Source of the DNA: Chryseobacterium pennae
GTDB taxonomy: Bacteria; Bacteroidota; Bacteroidia; Flavobacteriales; Weeksellaceae
DNA length: 64,000 nt
Direction: 5' to 3'
Assembly (NCBI RefSeq): GCF_003385515.1
Contig: NZ_QNVT01000027.1
Coordinates: 30,302 to 94,301, forward strand
Positions 45,314 through 54,405 of this stretch are shown here, in pieces. Within the stretch, counting starts at the first letter, position 1; each line of letters opens with the position of its first letter. The notes under the pieces are model-generated. The model made no database searches. It worked only from the letters and a program-made list of their open reading frames with translations, and was not told the DNA's origin. The translations under genes and the position numbers were made by a program.

Positions 45314-47929
45314 TTAAAAGGTAAGTCTTGGTTTTATCAGTTTCGCTACGGTAGCCGTCCATCCTGTCTGATGGGAAGCTCCTACACCACGTCCGTTATC
45401 TCCATGGAAGTACTCAAAGAAGGTAATATAGTCTCTAAAGTGCTCATCATAATTGAATTTTGGATTTCCTCCATTAAAAGCCCTTTGTCCATGTTCGTCT
45501 TTTAAGAAGATAGAACAAAGTCTTTTACTGATATTCTGAGCCACTTCATCTAGGTTTTTCTTTTCGCCACTGCCTGTTGGGAATTCTACTTTCAGACTGT
45601 TTCCGTAATAATAATGGAAACGTTGTAAACTTTCCACGATCAGGAAGTTGATAGGAAACCAGATAGGCCCACGCCAGTTACTGTTTCCGCCAAACATTCT
45701 GCTGTCACTTTCTGCAGGAGTATAATACACTACATTTTCATGACCATGAACAGAGAACACAAAAGGATTTTCTTCGTATACTTTAGACATAGCCCTAATT
45801 CCATAAGAACTTAGAAATTCTTTCTCATCAAGCATTCTTGTCAATACTTTAGTCAGTCTGTTTTTACGGAGAATACTCATCAGGTGTTTTCTTCCCTGGC
45901 CTTCCTCATCCCAGTGAGAAACAAGCTTGGTGAGTTCTGGTTTATTTTTTAAAATCCATTCCATTCTTGTTTTGAAATTGGGCATCTTTTCCAGAAGGCG
46001 ATGATCTACAATTTCTACGGCAAATAATGGGATTAATCCAACAATACTTCTCAATCGTAAAGAAACACTGTTTCCATTTCCAAGCTGAAGAACATCATAG
46101 AAAAATCCGTCTTCTTCATTCCATAACCCTTTCGTTCCTTCACCCAGATTCTCCATTGCTTCCGCGATATAAAGATAATGCTCAAAGAATTTGATCGCCA
46201 TATCCTCATATACCTGATAGTATTGAGCAAGTTCCATAGCAATTCGCATCATGTTCAGTGCATACATTGCCATCCAGCTTGTTCCGTCAGCCTGCTCCAG
46301 ATGTTGACCATCCTCTAAAACAGTATTTCTATCAAAGGCTCCAATATTATCCAATCCAAGGAATCCGCCTCCGAAAATATTCTTTCCGTTTTTATCCTTT
46401 CGGTTCACCCACCAGGTGAAATTCAGAAGAAGTTTCTGGAAAACTTTTTCAAGGAATAGTAAGTCAGGCTTACCATTATTTTTTTCATCAATCTTAAAAA
46501 CCCTGAAGCATGACCATGCATGTACAGGTGGATTTACATCACTCATATTCCATTCATAGGCTGGCAGCTGTCCGTTAGGATGCATATACCATTCTTTGGT
46601 CAGAAGTAAAAGCTGTCCTTTGGCAAATTCAGCATCAATGATGGATAAAGGAACACAGTGAAAAGCAAGATCCCAGGTTGCATACCATGGATATTCCCAT
46701 TTATCAGGCATCGAAATAATATCCTTATTGTGAAGATGGTTCCATTCTGTATTTCTTACATAATCATTAAAGTTTCTCGGTGCTTCAAAGTTCGGATCCC
46801 CTTTCAGCCATTTTCCAATATTGTAGTGATAGAACTGTTTATTCCACAAAAGCCCAGCAAAAGCCTGCCTTTGAACATTCCTTTCATCTTCATTGGTAGT
46901 ATCATTTTGAATATCATTATAAAACTCTTCTGCTTCAGTTTGTCTTGTTGTGAAAATTTCATCAAAACGCTCAAAAGGCTCATCACTTTCATCAGGACAT
47001 AACCTGAATTCAAAGACCTGGGATTGTCCGGCTCCAATAAGTTCATCAATTAAGAAAGAAGCTTTGGTTCCCTTTTTTTCAGGATTTACCGTATTGCTGT
47101 GATGGATGATGAAATCATTGATTCCATCTTTAAAATAAGTGTTTTCTGCCTGTGGGACTCCATAAAGCTTTGGAGTATTGGTTTCATTCTCGCAAAATAC
47201 ACTTTGAGCATTCCTGTTTCTTGAATAAAACTTTTTGATGGAGATACTGTCGTGTCCAATATTGATACTTCCGTCATGTGAAGCATTCATTTCTCCTTTA
47301 TAGGTATTGTAACCCCATTTCCAGTTATTTCTGAACCATGCAGTAGGTGCTACTACAATAGGAGAGTCATACTGACTTCGGTTACAAACCGTTATTTTGA
47401 CGAGAATATCATTGTGGTCAGCCTTACAATATTCAATGAAAATATCAAAATAGGCATCATTATCAAAAATCCCTGTATCAAAGATTTCATATTCCGGTTC
47501 CTGTTTGCTGCGTCTACCGTTTTCTGCAACAAGTTCATCATAAGGGAATTCATTGATCGGATATTTATAAACCATCTTCATATAGCTATGAGTAGGTGTA
47601 TTATCCAGATAATAGAAAATTTCCTTGATGTCTTCACCATGGTTTCCCTGTGGATTACTCAATCCAAAGAAGCGTTCCTTAACGATTTTATCCCTTTTAT
47701 TCCAAAACGAAAGAGCAAAACAGAACAATTGCTTTACATCAGAAATTCCGGCAATACCTTCTTCACCCCAACGGTAGGTATAGCTTTCCGCATTATTATG
47801 ATTGGTGTAATTCCATGCATTTCCGTTCGGGCTATAATCTTCCCGTACATTTCCCCATTGCCGGTTGCTTACATAAGGTCCCCAGTTTTTCCATTTGGTA
47901 TCTTGTAATCTTTCTTTTTCGGCGATCAT
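45314..47929 (-). CDS. MGH1/GH63-like glycoside hydrolase
   Basis: An 871-residue protein, apparently cytoplasmic as no signal peptide is visible. The C-terminal half is an (alpha/alpha)6 barrel like GH63 glucosidases (WEYPWYATWDLAFHCVPL, NPPVHAWSCFRVF, FGGNSNWRGPIWFPINFLIVESL, GVGASHQTGWTATVAKLI). The first 350 residues are beta-rich (WKNWGPYVSNRQWGNVREDYS). Related bacterial proteins act on alpha-glucosides such as mannosylglycerate-type or trehalose-like solutes, but the substrate here is unknown. Single-gene unit. Confidence 0.88.
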   Translation of the reverse strand: MIAEKERLQDTKWKNWGPYVSNRQWGNVREDYSPNGNAWNYTNHNNAESYTYRWGEEGIAGISDVKQLFCFALSFWNKRDKIVKERFFGLSNPQGNHGEDIKEIFYYLDNTPTHSYMKMVYKYPINEFPYDELVAENGRRSKQEPEYEIFDTGIFDNDAYFDIFIEYCKADHNDILVKITVCNRSQYDSPIVVAPTAWFRNNWKWGYNTYKGEMNASHDGSINIGHDSISIKKFYSRNRNAQSVFCENETNTPKLYGVPQAENTYFKDGINDFIIHHSNTVNPEKKGTKASFLIDELIGAGQSQVFEFRLCPDESDEPFERFDEIFTTRQTEAEEFYNDIQNDTTNEDERNVQRQAFAGLLWNKQFYHYNIGKWLKGDPNFEAPRNFNDYVRNTEWNHLHNKDIISMPDKWEYPWYATWDLAFHCVPLSIIDAEFAKGQLLLLTKEWYMHPNGQLPAYEWNMSDVNPPVHAWSCFRVFKIDEKNNGKPDLLFLEKVFQKLLLNFTWWVNRKDKNGKNIFGGGFLGLDNIGAFDRNTVLEDGQHLEQADGTSWMAMYALNMMRIAMELAQYYQVYEDMAIKFFEHYLYIAEAMENLGEGTKGLWNEEDGFFYDVLQLGNGNSVSLRLRSIVGLIPLFAVEIVDHRLLEKMPNFKTRMEWILKNKPELTKLVSHWDEEGQGRKHLMSILRKNRLTKVLTRMLDEKEFLSSYGIRAMSKVYEENPFVFSVHGHENVVYYTPAESDSRMFGGNSNWRGPIWFPINFLIVESLQRFHYYYGNSLKVEFPTGSGEKKNLDEVAQNISKRLCSIFLKDEHGQRAFNGGNPKFNYDEHFRDYITFFEYFHGDNGRGVGASHQTGWTATVAKLIKPRLTF

Positions 47930-48060
47930 ATATCATCATTTTTCCATACGAAGGTAGTTTTTTTGCAAAATAATTCCAATTCCTTTTATCTGAAGAATTA
48001 TTAATATACTCTTGAAATACTTGTGTTTAAGGGCTTTTTTAAATATTAAATTATTTTTTT

Positions 48061-48090
48061 TTTGATTTTAAAAGAAAAGAACTACCTTTG
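48061..48090 (+). promoter_or_regulatory. Promoter of the methionine cluster
   Basis: TTTG (48061-48064) and TACCTTTG (48083-48090), 18 bases apart, fit the Bacteroidota TTTG / TAnnTTTG promoter. A transcript would start about 25 bases before the SAM-I aptamer. Confidence 0.75.
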
Positions 48091-48119
48091 CATCATTCGT
48101 TCATTCAAATATTGAAAAT

Positions 48120-48223
48120 GTTATCAAGAAAGGTTGAGGGATTAGACCCTATGAAACCTTAGCAACCCTTTGCGCAAGCAAAGAAGGTGCTACGTTCTAC
48201 CAAAGTAATTTTGGACAGATAAC
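48120..48223 (+). ncRNA. SAM-I (S-box) riboswitch
   Basis: The aptamer closes with GTTATC (48120-48125) and GATAAC (48218-48223) as P1. Inside are the S-box hallmarks: AGAAAGGTTGAGGGATTAGA, CCCTATGAAACCTTAGCAACC and AAGGTGCTACGTTCTACC, with a TTTGCG...GCAAA hairpin (about 48169-48183). It lies directly before metX, so SAM should repress the methionine genes. Confidence 0.92.
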
Positions 48224-48259
48224 TTACTGAAGTTCTTTTCAGCCATTTCCTGTGGCATT

Positions 48260-48290
48260 TTCAATTGTATTAAAATTTAATAGAATTGAA
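48260..48290 (+). promoter_or_regulatory. Hairpin over the metX start codon (candidate expression platform)
   Basis: Inverted repeat TTCAATT-G-TATTA / TAATA-G-AATTGAA (48260-48272 and 48278-48290), one mismatch. It covers the TTG start of metX at 48286-48288. No T tract follows, which argues for control of translation rather than of termination. Confidence 0.5.
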
Positions 48291-49224
48291 AACAGAACTA
48301 AACTATATTAATCTTTCGTATCAAACTCATTCCCAAAAGGAATACAATATCTCGTTGAGCTATGAGCTTTTCGGGAAAGACCTGTTTACAGCCCCTGTCA
48401 TATTAATCAACCATGCCCTTACCGGAAATTCAAACGTATCCGGAGAAAAAGGCTGGTGGAAACAATTGGTAGGCGAAAATCAGATTGTTGATATCAATAA
48501 ATATACTGTTCTGTGTTTCAACATTCCCGGAAACGGATACGATCATTTTTTAATTGAAAACTATGAAGACTTTACTCCTTCAGATATTGCTAATATATTT
48601 CTGAAAGGACTGGAAGCTTTACATATCAAAAACCTATATGCCATTATTGGAGGCTCATTGGGCGGGGGAATCGCATGGGAAATGTTAGCAAAACAACCCA
48701 AGCTGGCAGAAATTTTCATCCCTATTGCCTGCGATTACAGAACCCATGATTGGCTGCATGCACAATGTCTGGTTCAGAAATTTTTATTGAATGATAAAGA
48801 AGAACCATTACAAAAAGCAAGAATCCATGCCATGCTGTGCTATAGAACTCCGGAATCACTTAACGACAGATTTCAAACTCAATACAATCAGGAAAAACAA
48901 TGTCTGGAATCGGAAGACTGGCTGGTTTACCATGGCAATGCACTCAACGAGAGATTTAGTTTAAGTGCATACAAGCTGATGAATCATTTGCTGATGAATA
49001 TAAATACTGATGAAACAGCTCTGGAGAGCATAGAGGCACGAATGCACATGATCTCCGTAGATACAGATTTATTCTTCCCAGCTTCTGAAATCCGAATGTG
49101 TTTTGAGAATCTGAAAAAGAAAAAGGAGAATATCTCTTATCACGAGATCCAATCTATACACGGGCATGATGCCTTCCTAATGGAATATCAACAATTAAAT
49201 AATATCATAAAAAACATTTTATAA
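48286..49224 (+). CDS. metX: Homoserine O-acetyltransferase
   Basis: A 312-residue alpha/beta-hydrolase-fold acyltransferase that activates homoserine for methionine synthesis. It has NHALTGNSNV, FNIPGNGYDH, the nucleophile Ser in IGGSLGGGIAWE, an Asp in SVDTDLFFP and a His in SIHGHDAFLMEY, the MetX pattern. The start is TTG; a stop 15 bases upstream leaves no ATG. At 312 residues it is shorter than the 350-380 common for the family. The homoserine dehydrogenase gene begins 3 bases after the stop. Confidence 0.92.
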   Translation: MKTELNYINLSYQTHSQKEYNISLSYELFGKDLFTAPVILINHALTGNSNVSGEKGWWKQLVGENQIVDINKYTVLCFNIPGNGYDHFLIENYEDFTPSDIANIFLKGLEALHIKNLYAIIGGSLGGGIAWEMLAKQPKLAEIFIPIACDYRTHDWLHAQCLVQKFLLNDKEEPLQKARIHAMLCYRTPESLNDRFQTQYNQEKQCLESEDWLVYHGNALNERFSLSAYKLMNHLLMNINTDETALESIEARMHMISVDTDLFFPASEIRMCFENLKKKKENISYHEIQSIHGHDAFLMEYQQLNNIIKNIL

Positions 49225-49227
49225 GTA

Positions 49228-50766
49228 ATGAAAAATGCTAAAGAAATAAAATTTTTGAAGAACAGATCAATTGTCAAATTTGAAGGAGAAGATTTCTTAG
49301 GGGAAATCGGGATTGACGGACGAATTTTTAAAGCGCTTACTTTAGCGCGTATCAGTGTGGGAGTAATTTCCCAGCAAGCCATAGAAAACGGAATTTCCAT
49401 TTTAGTTCATGAAAATGATGCTGAAAAAGCAGTAGCTTGTCTTATTGATGAGTTTGAAGCAGAAAGAAAATCAGGAAAAGTATCTCAAATATATAGTATC
49501 AACAATGTTTCTGTGATCGGTTTTGTAGCAGAAGATTCTAATAAAGTCTTTGCAGAATTGGCAAGAAATAATGTTTTTCCATTGCTTTTAAACCAGGTTG
49601 CCGGTGAAAACAGAGTAAACATCGTGGTGACTTCTTCACAGGATGAAAAAACCAGAAACATCATAGAATCTGAGATCTTCAAAAAACCGAAGACCGTTCA
49701 TTTAGCGATCATAGGCCATGGAAATGTAGGAAAAACATTAATTGAACAGGTTCTTGAATCTTCAGAAGAAATTAAAAGACGTAAAAAAGTAGACCTTAAA
49801 GTAGTTGCAGTAGCCAATTCAAAGAAAATAGCATTCAACAAAAAAGGGTTTGATAGTAACTGGTCTGATGAGGTTTTAACAGCAGAACATTCATCAGATG
49901 TTCAGGAGTTAATTAATTTTTCCAATGAAAATCAATTGGAAAATCTGATTGTGGTAGACAACACCGCAAGCAAAGACTTTGTTAAAAACTATCATGCATT
50001 AGCAGAAAACGGCTTTGATCTGGTTTCTTCCAATAAAATTTTCAACACCCTTCCAATCGAAGAATACCGAAAACTAAGATATACGCTGAGTAAAAATAAC
50101 AGACGTTATCTGTATGAAACCAATGTAGGAGCAGGTCTTCCGTTAATTGATACCATTAAGTTATTACACCTTTCAGGAGAAAATATCACAAGAATTAAAG
50201 GCGTTTTCTCCGGAACATTGAGCTATGTTTTCAACAATTTCTCTCTGAGGGACGATAAGTTTTCCACAATCATCAACGAAGCTCTGGAAAAAGGATACAC
50301 AGAACCGGATCCAAGAGAAGACCTATCAGGAAATGACGTAGCAAGAAAACTATTGATTTTAGCTAGAGAATTAGACTTGATCAACGAATTCGAAGATATC
50401 AACATTCAAAATCTGGTTCCGGAAAGTTTACTTGAGGTTTCAAAACCCGAATTTCTTACAAGATTAGACGAGCTGGATGAAGAATACCAGAAGATCAAAG
50501 AAAACCAGGAACCTGGTCATGTATTGCGATATGTAGGAGACCTGCATGGAGATTTACAGAAAGACAAAGGGGAATTGGATGTAAAACTGATTTCTGTTCC
50601 TGCAACATCAGCTTTAGGACAATTGAAAGGATCAGATTCCATCTTTGAAATCTATACGGAAAGTTATGGTGAAAACCCAATCGTGATTATGGGAGCTGGA
50701 GCCGGAGCACAGGTAACTGCCAGAGGCGTATTCGGAGATATTTTAAGACTAAGTGAAACAAAATAA
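49228..50766 (+). CDS. Homoserine dehydrogenase with N-terminal ACT regulatory region
   Basis: A 512-residue enzyme converting aspartate semialdehyde to homoserine. The first 150 residues resemble the ACT regulatory domains of bifunctional ThrA (RISVGVISQQAIENGISILV; VSVIGFVAEDSNKVFAELARNNV). The NAD-binding domain starts near residue 157 (LAIIGHGNVGKTLIEQVL) and the catalytic part has ANVGAGLPLIDT-like TNVGAGLPLIDTIK, GVFSGTLSYVFN and DVARKLLILARE. The aspartokinase domain of ThrA is absent. Translated together with metX, so it is under the SAM riboswitch. Confidence 0.92.
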   Translation: MKNAKEIKFLKNRSIVKFEGEDFLGEIGIDGRIFKALTLARISVGVISQQAIENGISILVHENDAEKAVACLIDEFEAERKSGKVSQIYSINNVSVIGFVAEDSNKVFAELARNNVFPLLLNQVAGENRVNIVVTSSQDEKTRNIIESEIFKKPKTVHLAIIGHGNVGKTLIEQVLESSEEIKRRKKVDLKVVAVANSKKIAFNKKGFDSNWSDEVLTAEHSSDVQELINFSNENQLENLIVVDNTASKDFVKNYHALAENGFDLVSSNKIFNTLPIEEYRKLRYTLSKNNRRYLYETNVGAGLPLIDTIKLLHLSGENITRIKGVFSGTLSYVFNNFSLRDDKFSTIINEALEKGYTEPDPREDLSGNDVARKLLILARELDLINEFEDINIQNLVPESLLEVSKPEFLTRLDELDEEYQKIKENQEPGHVLRYVGDLHGDLQKDKGELDVKLISVPATSALGQLKGSDSIFEIYTESYGENPIVIMGAGAGAQVTARGVFGDILRLSETK

Positions 50767-50806
50767 TCGTACAAAATAAATCATGCAATGTATCGAATGA
50801 TGCTAA

Positions 50807-50860
50807 TCCCGAAGAGATGATTTAACCAAGGATAGAATAAAATTCTATCAAACATAATCA
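50807..50860. repeat. Two-hairpin repeat B, copy 1
   Basis: Contains GATTTAACCAAGGATAGAAT with the perfect hairpin GATAGAAT-AAA-ATTCTATC (50831-50849), then CAAACATAATC. The first hairpin is degenerate (TCCCGAAGAGA). It aligns with the element at 52131-52185. Confidence 0.7.
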
Positions 50861-50914
50861 CACAGCATTTGTAAAAATATACCCATTTTAAAATAAACGC
50901 ATTGTAATTAAACA

Positions 50915-50942
50915 TTGGTAAAAACATCATAAGATACATTGC
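50915..50942 (+). promoter_or_regulatory. Possible promoter of the sulfhydrylase gene
   Basis: TTG (50915-50917) and TACATTGC (50935-50942), 17 bases apart, approach the Bacteroidota consensus with one deviation in the -7 box. The 194-base gap after the homoserine dehydrogenase gene leaves room for it. Confidence 0.35.
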
Positions 50943-50960
50943 TACATCAATTAAAACTAT

Positions 50961-52121
50961 ATGGAAAATTTCGAAACATCAGCAATAAGAACCCAGACGG
51001 AGAGATCTCAGTTTGACGAGCATTCTACGCCACTCTATCTTACCTCCAGCTTTATTTTTCAGGATGCTGAAGATATGAGGGCAAGCTTTGCTGAAGAAAA
51101 ACCTAAAAACCTGTACAGCCGTTTCTCGAACCCTAACGTATCTGAGTTTACAGAGAAGATTGCCAAAATGGAAGGTGCTGAAGCAGGTTATGCTTTTGCA
51201 ACAGGAATGGCTGCTATCTATTCTACATTTGCAGCTTTGCTAAGTGCCGGAGATCACATCGTAAGCTGCCAGTCGGTTTTTGGTTCTACTCACACCTTAT
51301 TCACAAAGTATTTCCCAAAATGGAACATTGAGACCTCTTATTTCAAAGCAGAAGATGCCGGGAATGTAGAGCAGTATATAAAACCGAATACAAAGATCTT
51401 ATACCTTGAAACCCCTACCAATCCTGCGATTGAAATCCTGGATCTGGAGTTTTTCGGACAGATTGCTAAAAAGCATAATCTGATTTTTATTGTAGATAAC
51501 TGTTTTGCAACTCCTTATCTTCAGCAGCCGATTAAATATGGCGCAGATGTTGTTGTACATTCAGCAACGAAGTTGATTGACGGGCAGGGAAGAGTATTGG
51601 GAGGAATCGCAGTCGGAAAAGAAGACCTGATCAGAGAAATCTATCTTTTTGCAAGAAATACAGGACCTGCATTATCTCCTTTTAACGCATGGGTACTATC
51701 AAAAAGCCTTGAAACATTGGCGATCAGAGTAGAAAAACATTGTGAGAATGCATTGAAGGTAGCTGAATTTTTAGAAAGTCATCCTAATGTAGAACTCGTT
51801 AAATATCCGTTCCTGAAATCCCATCCAAGTTATGAAGTAGCCAAAAAGCAGATGAAGCTTGGTGGAAACATCGTTGCTTTTGAAATAAAAGGAGGAATAG
51901 AAGGCGGAAGAAACTTCCTGGATAAGATCCAGATGTGTTCATTGTCTGCCAACTTAGGTGATACAAGAACGATCGTAACCCATCCGGCATCTACTACACA
52001 CTCTAAACTGTCAGACGAAGAAAGAAACGAAGTAGGAATCACAGCAGGATTAGTTCGTTGTTCAGTAGGCTTAGAAAGCGTAGACGATATTATCGCAGAT
52101 TTAAAACAAGCTTTAGATTAA
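50961..52121 (+). CDS. O-acetyl/O-succinylhomoserine sulfhydrylase-type PLP enzyme
   Basis: A 386-residue Cys/Met-metabolism PLP enzyme. The PLP lysine lies in VVHSATKLIDGQGRVLGG; YSRFSNPNV, GAEAGYAFATGMAAI and TIVTHPASTTHSKL are family signatures. With MetX beside it, direct sulfhydrylation of O-acetylhomoserine to homocysteine is the most likely role, using sulfide from CysJI. Cystathionine gamma-synthase or beta-lyase activity cannot be excluded from sequence alone. Confidence 0.9.
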   Translation: MENFETSAIRTQTERSQFDEHSTPLYLTSSFIFQDAEDMRASFAEEKPKNLYSRFSNPNVSEFTEKIAKMEGAEAGYAFATGMAAIYSTFAALLSAGDHIVSCQSVFGSTHTLFTKYFPKWNIETSYFKAEDAGNVEQYIKPNTKILYLETPTNPAIEILDLEFFGQIAKKHNLIFIVDNCFATPYLQQPIKYGADVVVHSATKLIDGQGRVLGGIAVGKEDLIREIYLFARNTGPALSPFNAWVLSKSLETLAIRVEKHCENALKVAEFLESHPNVELVKYPFLKSHPSYEVAKKQMKLGGNIVAFEIKGGIEGGRNFLDKIQMCSLSANLGDTRTIVTHPASTTHSKLSDEERNEVGITAGLVRCSVGLESVDDIIADLKQALD

Positions 52122-52130
52122 TCACAAGGA

Positions 52131-52185
52131 GCCCCAAAGGGGCGATTTAACCCAAGATAGAACGAAGTCCTATCAAACCCAATCA
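52131..52185. repeat. Two-hairpin repeat B, copy 2
   Basis: A perfect hairpin GCCCC-AAA-GGGGC (52131-52143) is followed by GATTTAACCCAAGATAG and a second hairpin GATAGAAC-GAA-GTCCTATC (52156-52174), then CAAACCCAATC. Order and linker match the copy at 50807. Confidence 0.75.
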
Positions 52186-52218
52186 AACTATCATCCTCAC
52201 TCAACAATTATAAAAGAG

Positions 52219-53229
52219 ATGACAAATATAGAATCACTCAACAAAGCCCTCAAAGAACGCATCCTCGTGTTGGATGGTGCAATGGGAACCATGCTTCAGC
52301 GATACAAGTTTGAAGAAGAAGACTATCGTGGTGAACGTTTCAAAGACTGGGAACATCCGGTAAAGGGAAACAATGATCTGCTTTCTCTTACTCAGCCACA
52401 GGCGATTGAAGAAGTGCACAAGAAATACCTGGAAGCAGGAGCTGATATCATTGAAACGAATACATTCTCCGGAACTACCATTGCTATGGCAGATTATCAC
52501 ATGGAAGAGCTGGTGTACGATCTGAACTATGAGTCTGCAAAAATTGCCAGAAAAGCCTGTGATGAATATACAGCTAAGACTCCGGATAAACCAAGATTCG
52601 TAGCAGGATCAATTGGCCCAACCAACAGAACGGCAAGTTTAAGCCCTGATGTAAATGACCCTGGTTACAGAGCTATTACTTTTGAAGAACTGAGAGTGGC
52701 TTACAAACAGCAATGTGAGGCACTATTAGACGGAGGTTCAGACATTCTGTTAGTAGAAACCATCTTTGATACCCTGAATGCTAAGGCTGCTTTGTTTGCG
52801 ATTGATGAACTTCAGGAAGAAAGAGGAATCAAAATTCCAATCATGGTTTCAGGAACTATTACCGATGCTTCAGGAAGAACTTTGAGCGGACAAACGGCAG
52901 AAGCCTTTTTGATTTCTGTTTCCCATCTGAATTTATTAAGTGTTGGCTTTAACTGCGCTTTAGGGGCAGATCAGTTAACACCTTATCTGGAAACACTGGC
53001 TCATAACTCAGAATTCTATGTTTCAGCTTATCCGAATGCCGGCTTACCGAATGCCTTTGGAAAATATGATGAGACACCGGAAGATATGGCAAGACAGATC
53101 AAAGAATATGCAGAAAAAGGATTAATCAATATTATCGGAGGTTGTTGTGGTACCACTCCGGAACATATCAAGGCGATTGCGGAGCTGGTGGAAAAATATG
53201 AACCAAGAAAATTGAAAGAATTTGTGTAA
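52219..53229 (+). CDS. metH: Methionine synthase homocysteine-binding module (MetH, N-terminal part)
   Basis: A 336-residue homocysteine S-methyltransferase domain. Zinc ligands are the Cys in VGFNCALGADQL (about residue 245) and the CC pair in IIGGCCGTTPEH (about 308). LVLDGAMGTMLQRY and the GADIIETNTFSGT segment are MetH hallmarks. It ends where the pterin-binding domain of full MetH would begin, and that remainder is encoded at 54406. The two halves would act together as cobalamin-dependent methionine synthase. Confidence 0.93.
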   Translation: MTNIESLNKALKERILVLDGAMGTMLQRYKFEEEDYRGERFKDWEHPVKGNNDLLSLTQPQAIEEVHKKYLEAGADIIETNTFSGTTIAMADYHMEELVYDLNYESAKIARKACDEYTAKTPDKPRFVAGSIGPTNRTASLSPDVNDPGYRAITFEELRVAYKQQCEALLDGGSDILLVETIFDTLNAKAALFAIDELQEERGIKIPIMVSGTITDASGRTLSGQTAEAFLISVSHLNLLSVGFNCALGADQLTPYLETLAHNSEFYVSAYPNAGLPNAFGKYDETPEDMARQIKEYAEKGLINIIGGCCGTTPEHIKAIAELVEKYEPRKLKEFV

Positions 53230-53312
53230 TTAGATAGATTTTTTTAATTAAAATCAAGAATAAAGGCTGGATTATAAATATTATCTTTAAGTGAGTCACA
53301 AAATTTAATATA

Positions 53313-54404
53313 ATGGAAAAGCCAAGTTATTTAAAAGATTCAGATGACGCCAAATTGTTTAATGAACTGAGAAAGAAAGTAAACCAACGGATAGAAGCTA
53401 TTTCTGAAAACAGGGATATCTATATTCAGATCAAAGCATTACTGCTGCCACTGATCTATGTTGGTTTATATTTCACTGCTCTCCTTAATGCTGAAAAGTA
53501 TTGGGTGTATATACTCAGTTTTGTTTTAATGGGAATCTCTCTGGTTTTAATTTATTTAAATCTGATTCACGAAGCAGCCCATAATAACATCTTTAAAAGT
53601 AAAAGGCTGAATGGGATGATCCTGCACATTTTTGATTTTATAGGAGCCAATTCCTATATCTGGAAGAAAAGACATATCGCAAGTCACCATGCCTATCCGA
53701 ATGTAGATGGCTGGGATACCGATATTGAGCAGAGTGGTTTGCTGTTAATAGTGCCTTGGATTAAGGCAAAAGGAGTTCAGAAGTATCAGCATAGGTTTTT
53801 CTTTTTAGTATATCCGCTGTATTTATTCAATTGGATGTTTATAAGAGACTTCAGGGACTTTTTTGACAAGGAAAGAGTGATTTTGAAAACTCAGGGAAGA
53901 ATACCCGCCGTGGAGAAAGTAAAAATGGTGAGTTATAAGTTGTTTTACTTTTTTTATCAGATTGTGATTCCTATTGTGTTCTTTAAAGTATCAATAGGAC
54001 TGGCTTTAGGAGCTTGGTTTTTGCAGGTTATTGCAGCGAGTGTTTTTGCACTGTTTGTTTTATTGCCTTTGCATCCGCTTCCTGACAATGCCTTTCCAAG
54101 ATTGAATAAAAAGAATGGAATTCCATTCAGCTGGCTCCGTCACCAGTTTGAAGTGACCAACGATTTACAGGAAAATAACTGGTTGGTAAGAAATGTATTA
54201 GGAAATTTTAATTTTCATGTGGCACATCACCTCTTTCCTAACTACAGTTATATGTATTATAACGAAATTACTGAGGAGATAGAAAAATTTGCTAACGAAC
54301 ATGGCTTAGCATACAAAAGATTTCCGCTGTTCACTGCTTTAGGCAAGCACAGAGATTTATTGAGGCAGAATGCCAATAATGCCTACTATATTTTAGAAGA
54401 ATAA
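53313..54404 (+). CDS. Membrane fatty acid desaturase
   Basis: A 363-residue integral membrane di-iron desaturase. The three histidine boxes are HEAAHNN (about residue 86), HIASHHAYPN (about 121) and HVAHHLFPN (about 302), with two long hydrophobic regions between. It would introduce a double bond into an acyl chain at the inner membrane. It lies between the two halves of metH and ends 1 base before the second, so it is probably co-transcribed with the methionine genes. A functional link is not obvious. Confidence 0.9.
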   Translation: MEKPSYLKDSDDAKLFNELRKKVNQRIEAISENRDIYIQIKALLLPLIYVGLYFTALLNAEKYWVYILSFVLMGISLVLIYLNLIHEAAHNNIFKSKRLNGMILHIFDFIGANSYIWKKRHIASHHAYPNVDGWDTDIEQSGLLLIVPWIKAKGVQKYQHRFFFLVYPLYLFNWMFIRDFRDFFDKERVILKTQGRIPAVEKVKMVSYKLFYFFYQIVIPIVFFKVSIGLALGAWFLQVIAASVFALFVLLPLHPLPDNAFPRLNKKNGIPFSWLRHQFEVTNDLQENNWLVRNVLGNFNFHVAHHLFPNYSYMYYNEITEEIEKFANEHGLAYKRFPLFTALGKHRDLLRQNANNAYYILEE

Positions 54405-54405
54405 A

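Noticed and set aside
47414..47908. 164-codon frame antisense to the glycoside hydrolase
   Set aside because: Composition of an antisense shadow; the opposite frame is a clear 871-residue protein.
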